A stretch of DNA of 64,000 nt from Leminorella richardii (GCF_900478135.1 NZ_LS483470.1:1980501-2044500); one strand, 5' to 3'. Positions 18,052-26,619 are shown, numbered from the stretch's first letter. Numbers and translations: made by a program. Notes: generated by a model from the letters alone, not told the origin.

Positions 18052-18870
18052 TTAAGCTTTTCGATAAAGCCGAATGTAAAAATCAGCCTCACACTCAAAA
18101 ACCACTTTGCTTTTCAAATCGGCTATCAGCGCTTCACTTGCGCGCCAGGCAAAGGGCGTCATCAGTAGAAGATCTGCCGCATCCACTCCTGTTAACGTCA
18201 TGAAATAGTGTATTCGTTGCTGGCTGACAAAGTCGAACCCGTTAATCTCTTCTTGTACATCATCGTGCGGCTTCGCTTCGCGATATATCACCTCTTTGAG
18301 CTGAAAAAGATGACGCGGTGCGGGAACCGCCGTAACAATGATACCCTGCTCTTTAACGGTTCTTTGCAGTTCCTCATCGTTACAGGGAGCGTAAATACGC
18401 AGTACGCCGTCAATATCACCGTCAGTAAACGGCAGGCGATAGCTGGACGCCACAGAAAAATGTATTCCCCTATAGCGCTTTGCAGCGGCCCGTATTGCCT
18501 CTTTTGAGATATCTAATCCATAGACAGACATCTCTCGATGAGCGCTTAGCGCCTCTGCGATAAAGTGGGTGTAATACCCTTCGCCACAGCCAATATCCAA
18601 CAAAGATATCGAGCCTTCTTTAGGTAACGCCTCGTCTAATTGCCTCATAGCTGCTTCGCGTAAAGGCTGATAGTGTCCGCTGTCTAAAAAACGCCGTCTG
18701 GCTTGCATCATCATTGCATTATCACCAGGCAGTTTAGACTTCTTATGCTGTACGGGCATCAGGTTGACATAGCCTTCTTTAGCGCAGTCAAACTGATGGC
18801 GATTCTCGCACAGCCATACTCTGCCGTTCAGCCGAAGGGGCAAACGACAAAGAGGACACTGATAGTGCAT
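18052..18870 (-). CDS. rlmA: 23S rRNA (guanine-745-N1)-methyltransferase RlmA
   Basis: A 272-residue methyltransferase. The N-terminal zinc finger uses Cys5, Cys8, Cys21 and His25 (CPLC...C...H), and the SAM-binding motif is LLDIGCGEGYYTH. It methylates G745 of 23S rRNA in Gram-negative bacteria. The start at 18870 places the zinc ligands exactly as in E. coli and has an AGGGA ribosome site; a 17-residue upstream extension in the same frame is probably untranslated. Confidence 0.93.
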   Translation of the reverse strand: MHYQCPLCRLPLRLNGRVWLCENRHQFDCAKEGYVNLMPVQHKKSKLPGDNAMMMQARRRFLDSGHYQPLREAAMRQLDEALPKEGSISLLDIGCGEGYYTHFIAEALSAHREMSVYGLDISKEAIRAAAKRYRGIHFSVASSYRLPFTDGDIDGVLRIYAPCNDEELQRTVKEQGIIVTAVPAPRHLFQLKEVIYREAKPHDDVQEEINGFDFVSQQRIHYFMTLTGVDAADLLLMTPFAWRASEALIADLKSKVVFECEADFYIRLYRKA

Positions 18871-19007
18871 AGGGTTCCCTAATAAGCGAATAAAAATAAA
18901 TGCGTGTCGTATAACAAACAAGAAGGAAGTATACCATTAACGCGGCGTCAGACCGATGATGCGTTAACGTATCTCTTCCTTCATTGTGCTACACGTCAAT
19001 TGACGAA

Positions 19008-19214
19008 TTAAAACGCAATAACGTCTGCAGCCGATGGGCCTCTTGAGCTTTGTTGCGTGGAAAATTCAACGTGCTGGCCTTCAAGGAGTAGCTTCGTTGT
19101 CGTTGCTATTGCATGTCGATCAACGTAAACGTCTGAAGAGCCGTCCAGGGGGGAAATTAAACCAAAACCATGGTCTTTATCAAACCACTTAACATATCCA
19201 GTTCTTAAAGTCAT
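19008..19214 (-). CDS. Divergent cold-shock-domain protein
   Basis: A 68-residue cold-shock domain with altered RNA-binding motifs. RNP1 reads HGFGLI (KGFGFI is standard), and RNP2 reads VYVDRHA where VFVHFSA is standard, so two aromatic/His stacking positions are lost. The remaining scaffold (TGYVKWFDKDHGFG, LEGQHVEFS, RGPSAADVIAF) is intact. It is a real paralogue by length and domain integrity but may bind nucleic acid weakly or differently. It lies next to a canonical csp gene on the same strand. Confidence 0.85.
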   Translation of the reverse strand: MTLRTGYVKWFDKDHGFGLISPLDGSSDVYVDRHAIATTTKLLLEGQHVEFSTQQSSRGPSAADVIAF

Positions 19215-19330
19215 TGTGATACCTCTTACTTCAAAATTAGTTTCAAATAGTTGCGTTCCTTTTACAGTGAGTTCTAAAAACGTCTGTACATGGAGTCACA
19301 GGCAGTTATTAATGTCAAAAAGCGCTACAT

Positions 19331-19356
19331 AAAAAAAACCCGCATCATGATGCGGG
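19331..19356 (-). terminator. Terminator of the downstream csp gene
   Basis: Minus-strand stem CCCGCATC/GATGCGGG followed by eight T. It ends the csp gene at 19382-19591 before the divergent copy. Confidence 0.85.
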
Positions 19357-19381
19357 CTTCTCGTGATAACGAAGTGGCTAA

Positions 19382-19591
19382 TTACAGCGCAACAACGTCA
19401 CCAGCGGCTGGACCGCGTGGGCTATCCTGAATGGTATATTCCACTTTCTGGCCTTCAGCCAGAGTTTTGAAACCTTCACTCATGATTGCAGAAAAATGTA
19501 CGAATACGTCTTTACCACCATCATCTTGCTCAATAAAACCAAAACCTTTGCTTTCATTGAACCATTTAACTTTGCCAGTTTTCTTGGACAT
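19382..19591 (-). CDS. Cold-shock-domain RNA chaperone (CspC/CspE type)
   Basis: A 69-residue canonical cold-shock protein with RNP1 KGFGFI and RNP2 VFVHF, beginning MSKKTGKVKWFNESKG. It is very close to CspC/CspE of enterobacteria. In E. coli cspC lies near rlmA, as here, and is co-transcribed with the short gene yobF; a short frame at 19744-19815 lies in the equivalent position. Role: RNA chaperone, anti-terminator, stabiliser of stress mRNAs. Confidence 0.93.
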   Translation of the reverse strand: MSKKTGKVKWFNESKGFGFIEQDDGGKDVFVHFSAIMSEGFKTLAEGQKVEYTIQDSPRGPAAGDVVAL

Positions 19592-19743
19592 CTTTAACTT
19601 ACCTTTAATTTAGTTAACCTGCCATACATCATAGGGTATAGGCATTACGGCCAGATTCTCAGAGTTTACTTATGGAGGCACTAAGAAGATGTTCATCTAA
19701 CAAGCGAAATCAAACGATAACGGCTTTTAAGAGGGAACTAGCT

Positions 19744-19815
19744 TTACTCTAATGTCGTACACATAAATAGGTCTGCAACACAGGCCGATTCACATTTACT
19801 CATAATGCCCACCAT
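19744..19815 (-). CDS. Possible small leader protein upstream of csp (YobF-like position)
   Basis: A 23-codon frame, MVGIMSKCESACVADLFM followed by five more residues, starts 8 bp after an AAGG ribosome site, 150 bp upstream of csp on the same strand. Its position and the opening M-x-GI-x-SK recall YobF (MCGIFSKE...), which precedes cspC in E. coli, but it is only about half as long. This is an inference from position and a weak resemblance; it may be a chance frame. Confidence 0.3.
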   Translation of the reverse strand: MVGIMSKCESACVADLFMCTTLE

Positions 19816-19874
19816 AACGCAAGCCTTTTCTTGTCTCTTTTAAAGAAAAGGAATGTTGCTACCATTTCAATAAA

Positions 19875-20801
19875 TTAATACAGGGACACTTCGCCAGCCG
19901 GGCGCGTTTTAAAACGTCGATGCAGCCACATATACAGCTCCGGCGCTTTGAGTATCTCGTTCTCAACCACTTTGTTCATAAACGCTGCGGCTTCAGTTGT
20001 GTCATCCATTGGAAAGCCCTCTGGAGGCTCTGTCACTAAAACAGTATACCCACTGCCGTCAGCGTGTCGTTTTGGTGTAAAAGGCAGGATAGCCGGGTTC
20101 GCCCGCCGCATCAGAATGCTGGTCCCAACAGTCGTTGCTGCATGAGGAACGGCAAAGAAAGGTGCGAACACACTATTACGAGGGCCGTAGTCATGATCGG
20201 GGGCATACCACAATATTTCCCCTTTCTTTAAAACAGACACCATTCCCTTCACGTCGCGCCGATCGATAAACGCTTTATTGGAGCGACTGCGCCCACGAAA
20301 CTGAACCCAGTCCATCAGCTTATTGTTATGCGGCCGATAAACGCCAATTCCTGGATTGTACATACCATAAATGCGACCACCCAGTTCCAGCGTCAAGAAA
20401 TGGATCCCAACAAGAAGAACGCCTCGTCCGCCCTCCCGGATCCTTGACATAATCTCGAGATTATCGACCTTACACCACTTCTTGATTCGACGATCTGACC
20501 AAAACCAGGCCATACCGGTTTCAAACAGCCCCATCCCGAGAGACTCAAAGTTTTCAACCAGCATTTTCTCTTTTTCTTTTTCGCTTAGCGCCGGGAAGCA
20601 AAGCTCAATATTTCGCCGAGCGATATAGCGGCGCCGCGAAAGAAATCGCATAGACAGCCGACCAATGCGGGTACCAATAAAATAAATAACCGGATAAGGC
20701 AGCTGTACAAGAAGATAGAGTGTCGTTAATCCAAACCATATATGCCAATATTTGGGCATTAAGAATGAATAATGAAAACGAGGAGGCTTAATCACTGACA
20801 T
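19875..20801 (-). CDS. Lipid A late acyltransferase (LpxL/LpxP family)
   Basis: A 308-residue inner-membrane enzyme transferring a secondary acyl chain from acyl-ACP to Kdo2-lipid IVA. A membrane anchor lies near residues 20-42. The catalytic H-x4-E motif is in GIHFLTLELGGR, and WYAPDHDYGPRNSVFAPFFA plus the C-terminal MWLHRRFKTRPAG are conserved. The catalytic half reads closer to LpxL (lauroyl) than to cold-induced LpxP, but its place beside cold-shock genes makes LpxP worth considering. The start at 20801 (GAG 8 bp upstream) is preferred over a TTG 24 bp earlier. Confidence 0.88.
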   Translation of the reverse strand: MSVIKPPRFHYSFLMPKYWHIWFGLTTLYLLVQLPYPVIYFIGTRIGRLSMRFLSRRRYIARRNIELCFPALSEKEKEKMLVENFESLGMGLFETGMAWFWSDRRIKKWCKVDNLEIMSRIREGGRGVLLVGIHFLTLELGGRIYGMYNPGIGVYRPHNNKLMDWVQFRGRSRSNKAFIDRRDVKGMVSVLKKGEILWYAPDHDYGPRNSVFAPFFAVPHAATTVGTSILMRRANPAILPFTPKRHADGSGYTVLVTEPPEGFPMDDTTEAAAFMNKVVENEILKAPELYMWLHRRFKTRPAGEVSLY

Positions 20802-21097
20802 ATATTTGCTCAACAAACACCACAACGGAAACAGACTGATAAACCATTGTTCAAAGAGCGATTAATGGGCCAGTAAACATCAGCGAATTAAAATGCCATT
20901 GATACAACGCTATTTGTCCCCATTATGACAGATAAAAAAAATAAAAGTTCTTTTATTCGCACTTAACGCCAATCGCACTCACCTGCATTTTCGGCGCCCA
21001 TGCTTACTATAACCTATTAATATTCAATAAACTACAGTGGTCAAACCACTGGGACAGCATGCCGAATGACACAGCATTACAGAAAGATAATCCAGAG

Positions 21098-21126
21098 GCA
21101 GTGGTGAAGATTCACCCGCTGCTTTT
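21098..21126 (+). terminator. Possible terminator hairpin in the fhs upstream region
   Basis: The stem GCAGTGG-TGA / TCA-C-CCGCTGC has one bulge and a four-base loop, and is followed by TTTT. No protein gene precedes it on this strand, so it could end a small RNA, or it may be chance. Confidence 0.3.
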
Positions 21127-21476
21127 CCAATCCGCAAAGAATGTTCGCTATTTGCTCTTAATTCAAAATAGTCTCAACAATTTATCTCTGATGTAATATG
21201 CAACGAAAATAACGCTTGCGCACTATTATCCTTCCCCTTCATCAACAATGATTTACTGAAGGTCGTTAACACATAGACTATCAGTAAAAGTGCCACTCTG
21301 TCCGTTTTATTCTGACGTCTTTTTGTACAGTATTCTGATAATAATCCTGATTAAACAGTATGCCTCCCGCTATTACCGCAAATCACACGACTCAACCAGT
21401 GAATGATACAAAAGGTAGCTGATGTCTCTGAATGATCGCCCTTTCTTACTCAACTCCCCCATAATTTTTGTCAAGA

Positions 21477-21490
21477 AAACGATATCGTTT
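21477..21490. promoter_or_regulatory. Perfect 14-bp palindrome upstream of fhs, candidate operator
   Basis: AAACGATATCGTTT is a perfect palindrome 89 bp before the fhs ATG, next to a plausible promoter (CATAAT about 20 bp downstream). It looks like an operator for a dimeric helix-turn-helix regulator. The half-site spacing does not fit the PurR box, so the regulator is unknown. Confidence 0.4.
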
Positions 21491-21578
21491 GCTTTTTTCC
21501 ATCTGTCTTTATGACATAATTCACTCTTTGCGCTATACGCCTCGCCTCACATGATGAACAGACAGGATCGTAAAAAGA

Positions 21579-23285
21579 ATGGCATCTAAACCCTCATTAC
21601 AACCAATCAGCGATATCGCTTTGCGCTATGGCATTTCCGCCGAGCACCTTATTTCTTACGGCAGTGACGCCGCCAAAGTCAGTCTGGCCCTTTTAAACAG
21701 CCGTCCCACCAAGGGAAAGTTGATTCTAGTTTCCAGCATTACGCCAACACCGCTGGGAGAAGGCAAAACGGTGACCACTATTGGCCTAAGCCAAGGGCTT
21801 AACGCCATTGGGCGCGATGCCATTGCCTGTATTCGTCAGCCGAGTTTAGGCCCGGTTTTCGGTGTCAAGGGCGGTGCTGCGGGCGGCGGCAACTCGCAGG
21901 TTTTCCCGATGGAAAAGCTGAATCTCCACCTCACAGGAGACATTCACGCTATTACGGCTGCACATAATCTTGCGGCTGCGGCCTTGGATGCACGGCTGTA
22001 CCATGAACAGCGATTAGGCGATGCCTTCACAGAACAAACCGGCCTGCCCCGTTTGAATATCGACGTTAACCATATTCTGTGGAAGCGCGTTGTTGACCAC
22101 AACGACCGCGCTCTTCGTCACATTGAAGTCGGCGTTGGCGGCGGCGTTAACGGCGTTGAGCGTTCAGACGGCTACGATATTACCGCGGCTTCGGAGCTGA
22201 TGGCGATTCTTGCTCTATCTGAAAACCTACAGGATATGCGCCAGCGTATTGGCCGAGTAATTTTAGCGCATAACACTCAGGGAATGCCGATTACTGCAGA
22301 AGCGCTGGAAGTAGCCGGTGCGATGACTGTTCTCATGAAGGACGCCATTCAGCCAACGCTAATGCAGACAGGTGAAAATACACCTGTTTTAATTCACGCT
22401 GGTCCATTCGCCAATATCGCTCACGGCAATTCGTCTGTCATAGCTGACCGCATTGCGCTGCAGTTTGCCGACTATGTGGTAACCGAGGCTGGTTTCGGCT
22501 CTGACATGGGAATGGAAAAGTTCTTTAACATTAAGTATCGACAGTCCGGCATCAAGCCGTCCTGTGTGGTACTGGTCGCAACGCTGCGCAGCCTGAAGGC
22601 CAATAGCGGTAAATACGACATCAAACCCGGTCAGCCTCTGCCGCCGGAAATTGCCGAGAGCAACGTTGAACTACTGGCTCTAGGCTGTAAAAACCTCGGC
22701 TGGCACATCAACAATGCTAAACGCTACGGCTTACCCGTCGTTATCGCCATTAACCGTTTCCCCACTGACTCAGTGCAAGAGTTGGACTACCTGCGAGAAT
22801 TCGCCCTTTCCTGCGGTGCCGCTGGCGTTGAAATCAGTAAAGCATTCGCTGAGGGCGGCCAGGGAACGGCTGAACTGGCTCGCGCGGTTGTCGCTGCCAG
22901 CCAGAATGCAGACGATGTCAATCTGCTCTATCCGAATGAAGCGTCTCTTCGTGAAAAGCTTCAGGCTCTCGTTAATACCTATGGCGCTGACGACTTGAAT
23001 CTGACCGCACAGGCAGAGGCCGAACTGGCTGAGCTAGAAAAGCAAGGCTTTGGCCATCTCCCACTGTGTATTGCCAAAACTCCGCTCTCGATCAGCGCCG
23101 ACCCATCGCTGAAAAATGTGCCAACAGGCTTTTCCGTCACGATTTCCTCTCTGAGGGTCTCCGCCGGCGCAGGCTTTATCCGTGCCTACGCCGGCAATAT
23201 TATGACCATGCCGGGGCTCGGAACCCTACCCGCATACCGCAATATTGATATCAACGACGCTGGAGAAACGGTTGGATTAAGCTAA
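21579..23285 (+). CDS. fhs: Formate-tetrahydrofolate ligase
   Basis: A 568-residue ATP-dependent formyl-THF synthetase making 10-formyl-THF from formate and THF. The P-loop-like TPTPLGEGKT is at about residues 57-66, and the active-site stretch GVKGGAAGGGNSQV and the conserved HNTQGMPITAEALEVAGAM region are present. Full length for the bacterial family. E. coli lacks this gene and makes 10-formyl-THF through FolD alone. Here it gives a direct entry of formate (for example from pyruvate formate-lyase) into one-carbon metabolism. Confidence 0.96.
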   Translation: MASKPSLQPISDIALRYGISAEHLISYGSDAAKVSLALLNSRPTKGKLILVSSITPTPLGEGKTVTTIGLSQGLNAIGRDAIACIRQPSLGPVFGVKGGAAGGGNSQVFPMEKLNLHLTGDIHAITAAHNLAAAALDARLYHEQRLGDAFTEQTGLPRLNIDVNHILWKRVVDHNDRALRHIEVGVGGGVNGVERSDGYDITAASELMAILALSENLQDMRQRIGRVILAHNTQGMPITAEALEVAGAMTVLMKDAIQPTLMQTGENTPVLIHAGPFANIAHGNSSVIADRIALQFADYVVTEAGFGSDMGMEKFFNIKYRQSGIKPSCVVLVATLRSLKANSGKYDIKPGQPLPPEIAESNVELLALGCKNLGWHINNAKRYGLPVVIAINRFPTDSVQELDYLREFALSCGAAGVEISKAFAEGGQGTAELARAVVAASQNADDVNLLYPNEASLREKLQALVNTYGADDLNLTAQAEAELAELEKQGFGHLPLCIAKTPLSISADPSLKNVPTGFSVTISSLRVSAGAGFIRAYAGNIMTMPGLGTLPAYRNIDINDAGETVGLS

Positions 23286-23352
23286 AATATCGAACAGCCT
23301 TTAATCAATAGAAGGCTGTTTCGAATAACCCTACTCTTACTATGTTGTGATT

Positions 23353-23390
23353 AAGCCGCCAATTACCGATAATACAGCGGCTTTTTTTCT
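23353..23390 (+). terminator. Terminator between fhs and rsxA
   Basis: AAGCCGC and GCGGCTT form a 7-bp stem with a 17-nt loop, followed by T7-C-T4. The T run ends only 14 nt before the rsxA ATG, so it would sit inside any rsx leader transcript. A weaker hairpin without a T run (AACAGCCTT/AAGGCTGTT) lies at 23293-23320. Confidence 0.65.
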
Positions 23391-23403
23391 TTTAGGCATC
23401 AAG

Positions 23404-23985
23404 ATGAGCGACTATTTGCTACTTTTTGTCGGCGCCGTTCTTGTCAATAACTTTGTTTTGGTTAAGTTTCTTGGCCTGTGCCCCTTTATGGGAGTCTCCA
23501 AAAAGCTGGAAACCGCAATTGGCATGGGGCTGGCAACCACCTTTGTCCTGACGTTAGCCTCAATCTGCGCATGGATGGTGGAAAACTACATTCTTTCCCC
23601 TCTGGGGATGGGGTACCTGCGCACGCTAGCCTTTATCTTTGTTATTGCGGTTGTTGTGCAGTTTACTGAACTGGTAGTTCGTAAAACCAGTCCGATACTC
23701 TATCGGCTGCTGGGCATCTTTTTGCCGCTAATTACGACAAACTGCGCCGTGCTGGGCGTTGCCCTGCTCAACGTTAATCAGTCTCACGGCTTTATGCAGT
23801 CAACTATTTACGGCTTTGGCGCTGCTGTTGGATTCTCTTTCGTTATGGTGCTGTTTGCAGCGCTGCGGGAGCGTTTAGCGCTGGCTGACGTCCCTGCTCC
23901 GTTTAAAGGCTCCTCCATCGCTCTGATTACCGCAGGGCTGATGTCGTTGGCGTTTATGGGCTTTACCGGTCTGGTGCGACTCTGA
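23404..23985 (+). CDS. rsxA: Electron transport complex subunit RsxA
   Basis: A 193-residue membrane subunit of the Rsx/Rnf ion-pumping NADH:ferredoxin oxidoreductase, with six hydrophobic segments. Two conserved Cys-containing stretches (KFLGLCPFMG and TTNCAVLG) hold the membrane iron-sulfur site. The start at 23404 gives the exact E. coli length and alignment (MSDYLLLFVG). It is the first gene of rsxABCDGE and overlaps rsxB by one base. Confidence 0.95.
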   Translation: MSDYLLLFVGAVLVNNFVLVKFLGLCPFMGVSKKLETAIGMGLATTFVLTLASICAWMVENYILSPLGMGYLRTLAFIFVIAVVVQFTELVVRKTSPILYRLLGIFLPLITTNCAVLGVALLNVNQSHGFMQSTIYGFGAAVGFSFVMVLFAALRERLALADVPAPFKGSSIALITAGLMSLAFMGFTGLVRL

Positions 23986-24563
23986 TGGCTTCACTGTGGT
24001 CTAGTATTATAGCTCTGACGCTGCTAGCTCTGGTGTGCGGTGCCATATTGGGCTTTGCCGCGCGTCGATTCCGCGTAGAAGCCGATCCTATTGTCGATAA
24101 CGTGGAAGCCTTGCTTCCCCAAAGCCAATGTGGTCAGTGCGGTTATCCCGGCTGTCGCCCGTATGCCGAAGCCGTTGCCAATCAGGGAGAAGCTATCAAC
24201 AAGTGCGCTCCCGGTGGCGAAAGCGTTATGCTAAAGCTGGCCGATACGCTAGGTATCGAACCACAGCCCCTAGATCCCGATCAGGTAGAGCTCAACCCCG
24301 CGCGTAAAATCGCCATTATTGATGAAGATAACTGTATTGGCTGCACCAAGTGCATTCAGGCCTGCCCGGTTGATGCCATTGTCGGCTCAACGCGCGCCAT
24401 GCACACCGTAATAACCGATCTGTGTACGGGCTGCGAACTCTGCATTGCCCCCTGTCCAACAGACTGCATTGCTATGCGCTCGCTTCCCGAAACGCCCGCC
24501 AACTGGAAGTGGAACTTGCAGTCGATACCCGTCAAGATCGTTGAGATACATTCACATGTTTGA
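23985..24563 (+). CDS. rsxB: Electron transport complex subunit RsxB
   Basis: A 192-residue iron-sulfur protein with an N-terminal membrane helix (about 5-28). A four-Cys motif (CGQCGYPGC plus a downstream Cys, residues about 49-75) is followed by two ferredoxin-type C-x2-C-x2-C-x3-CP clusters (CIGCTKCIQACP and CTGCELCIAPCP). It relays electrons between RsxC and the membrane subunits. In E. coli the complex keeps SoxR reduced. Overlaps rsxC by 8 bp. Confidence 0.96.
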   Translation: MASLWSSIIALTLLALVCGAILGFAARRFRVEADPIVDNVEALLPQSQCGQCGYPGCRPYAEAVANQGEAINKCAPGGESVMLKLADTLGIEPQPLDPDQVELNPARKIAIIDEDNCIGCTKCIQACPVDAIVGSTRAMHTVITDLCTGCELCIAPCPTDCIAMRSLPETPANWKWNLQSIPVKIVEIHSHV

Positions 24564-26619
24564 TCTGTTTGCCCGATTAAAAAAAGATGCCCTGTGGGAT
24601 TTTAAGGGCGGCATTCATCCACCAGAGATGAAGGATCAAACACGCCACATTCCTGTTCGACGGCTACCGCTTCCAGACAGGCTTTGTATTCCTCTCCAGC
24701 AGCACGCGGGACCAGGGGGGGAACTGCTTGTCAAAGAGGGTGACTATGTTCTTAAGGGCCAGCCGCTGACCACGGGTAAAGGCCGCACTCTTCCTGTACA
24801 CGCTTCAACGTCAGGCACGGTGACTAATATTGGGCTATATCCCAGCACTCATCCTTCCGCGCTCCCCGAGCGAAGCATTCTGCTGTCGCCAGATGGTCTA
24901 GACAAATGGGGCGATCGCTCTTCGCTGGTTAACTACCGCGACTGTTCACCGGAACAGCTCATTGCCCATATTCATCAGGCAGGCGTTGCCGGTCTTGGCG
25001 GCGCGGTCTTTCCGACGGCCAACAAAATCGGCGGCGGCCTGAATAAAACCCGCACGCTAATTATTAATGGCGCAGAGTGTGAACCTTATATCACCGCAGA
25101 CGATCGTCTGATGCAAGAATATGCTGACGAACTGATTCAGGGATGTGAAATCCTGCGGCATATTCTACAGCCAGAAGTCATCCTGATTGCCGTAGAAGAC
25201 AACAAGCCAGAGGCCATTAGCGCATTAAAAAATGCGTTACAGCGTCACCAAAATAGCGATACTGTTGTTCGTACAGTGCCCACCAAGTACCCTTCTGGTG
25301 GCGCACGTCAGCTGACAAAGATCCTGACAGGAAAAGAGGTGCCTCATCACGGGCGATCGTCTGACATAGGCGTGCTGATGCAAAACGTAGGCACGGTCTA
25401 CGCTATCAAGCGCGCAGTAATTAACGGTGAACCTCTATTAGAAAGAATTATTACCCTTAGCGGCGATGCGATGTCACAGTGCGGTAACGTCTGGGCGCTG
25501 TTAGGTACACCTATATCCTTCCTGCTCCAGCAGGGAGGATATACCCTACAAACGCCACCGCGCGTTATTATGGGCGGGCCGCTGATGGGTTTTACCCTGC
25601 CCGACCTCAGCGTGCCAGTGACAAAAATGAGCAACTGCCTGATAGCGCCTACGCAAGAGGAAATGGCCTTACCGGAGCCAGAACAGGCCTGTATCCGCTG
25701 CAGCCAGTGTGCAGACGCATGCCCCGCAGGTCTATTGCCTCAGCAGCTTTACTGGTTTAGCCGCGGTAAAGAACATGAAAAGGCCCGCACTTATAACCTG
25801 TTTGACTGCATTGAGTGCGGCGCCTGTGCCTACGTGTGCCCAAGCCATATCCCTTTAGTGCAATACTATCGTCAGGAAAAAGCTGAAATCCGAGATTTGG
25901 ACGAACAGGCCGAGCTTGCTAAGCAGGCAAAAATTCGTTTTGAAGCTAGGCAGGCTCGCCTTGAAAGAGAAAAACAGGCGCGTCTTCTGCGTCATAAGCA
26001 GGCGGAAACCAAGCCCAGCAAGCGCGATAGTGAACTGATTCAATCGGCTTTGGCTCGCGTGAAGAAGCGTCAAGAGGCCGCACAGGTGCCAACCTCTCTG
26101 GTTATTACCTCGATTCGTCAGGATGACCTATCGGATAATACGCGAAACAGCACACAGCACAGCGTTCTACACAACAAAAGCATCATTGCGGCCAAAAGCC
26201 TCAAAAAAGCCTCTTATAGCACGGCTGAAACGTCGACTCCTGCTAAAAGTGAGAAAGTCGATACTCAGACAGACGATCGTCAAGCCGCTTTAGCAGCGGC
26301 CATTGCCAGAGCGAAAGCCAAGAAGGCTCAGTTAGCTTCAGCAACAGCGACTGAATCCACAGCTGAACCTCAAACGTCGATACCTGAAAAGCCGCAGAAC
26401 GACAGGCAGGCGGCGGTGGCGGCAGCTATTGCCCGAGCCCGTGCAAAGAAGGCTGCTCTTTCTGAGGCGAGTTCCAGTCTCGAGCCGACTCAGGAAAATA
26501 CCGCTCCTCAGGAGCCAGAAATCGATGAACGAAAAGCCGCCGTCGCTGAGGCAATAGCCAGAGTGAAGGCGCGTAAAGCACAGCAGGCCGCCGCATTGAC
26601 AACAGCGAGTGAAAAATAG
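24556..26619 (+). CDS. rsxC: Electron transport complex subunit RsxC
   Basis: A 687-residue peripheral subunit. A NADH/FMN-binding domain of the Nqo1 type fills about residues 1-370, two 4Fe-4S clusters follow (CIRCSQCADACP and CIECGACAYVCP, about 375-435), then a long charged Ala/Lys/Arg-rich tail with three repeats of an AAIARAKAKKA type. The ATG at 24556 is chosen because WDFKGGIHPPEMK follows as in E. coli RsxC; the open frame extends upstream inside rsxB. It is followed immediately by rsxD without any gap. Confidence 0.95.
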   Translation: MFDLFARLKKDALWDFKGGIHPPEMKDQTRHIPVRRLPLPDRLCIPLQQHAGPGGELLVKEGDYVLKGQPLTTGKGRTLPVHASTSGTVTNIGLYPSTHPSALPERSILLSPDGLDKWGDRSSLVNYRDCSPEQLIAHIHQAGVAGLGGAVFPTANKIGGGLNKTRTLIINGAECEPYITADDRLMQEYADELIQGCEILRHILQPEVILIAVEDNKPEAISALKNALQRHQNSDTVVRTVPTKYPSGGARQLTKILTGKEVPHHGRSSDIGVLMQNVGTVYAIKRAVINGEPLLERIITLSGDAMSQCGNVWALLGTPISFLLQQGGYTLQTPPRVIMGGPLMGFTLPDLSVPVTKMSNCLIAPTQEEMALPEPEQACIRCSQCADACPAGLLPQQLYWFSRGKEHEKARTYNLFDCIECGACAYVCPSHIPLVQYYRQEKAEIRDLDEQAELAKQAKIRFEARQARLEREKQARLLRHKQAETKPSKRDSELIQSALARVKKRQEAAQVPTSLVITSIRQDDLSDNTRNSTQHSVLHNKSIIAAKSLKKASYSTAETSTPAKSEKVDTQTDDRQAALAAAIARAKAKKAQLASATATESTAEPQTSIPEKPQNDRQAAVAAAIARARAKKAALSEASSSLEPTQENTAPQEPEIDERKAAVAEAIARVKARKAQQAAALTTASEK
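26272..26582 (+). repeat. Three C-terminal repeats in rsxC
   Basis: Three 20-residue units begin at 26272, 26398 and 26523 with the pattern DxRxAAxAxAIARxKAKKAx. They are helical and Lys/Ala-rich. The number varies between enterobacterial RsxC proteins, so strain-level copy differences are likely. Confidence 0.75.

Larger units (their letters stand above)
20802..21578. other. 777-bp intergenic region between lipid A acyltransferase gene and fhs
   Basis: No recognisable gene. It contains a short inverted repeat (CAGTGG-TCAAA-CCACTG, 21035-21051), an unassigned 45-codon frame (21059-21196), a hairpin followed by four T (21098-21126), and a 14-bp palindrome at 21477-21490. The region is AT-rich, and promoters for both divergent neighbours must lie here. 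Confidence 0.5.

Noticed and set aside
18994..19005. Palindrome CGTCAATTGACG downstream of the divergent csp gene as terminator
   Set aside because: There is no loop and no T run; too short to call.
21471..21495. PurR operator upstream of fhs
   Set aside because: Half-sites resemble GCAAACG but the spacing between CG dinucleotides is two bases too wide for a PurR box.
20826..21578. ZTP (pfl) or other folate-linked riboswitch before fhs
   Set aside because: I looked for the conserved pseudoknot blocks and did not find them; only unrelated hairpins are visible.
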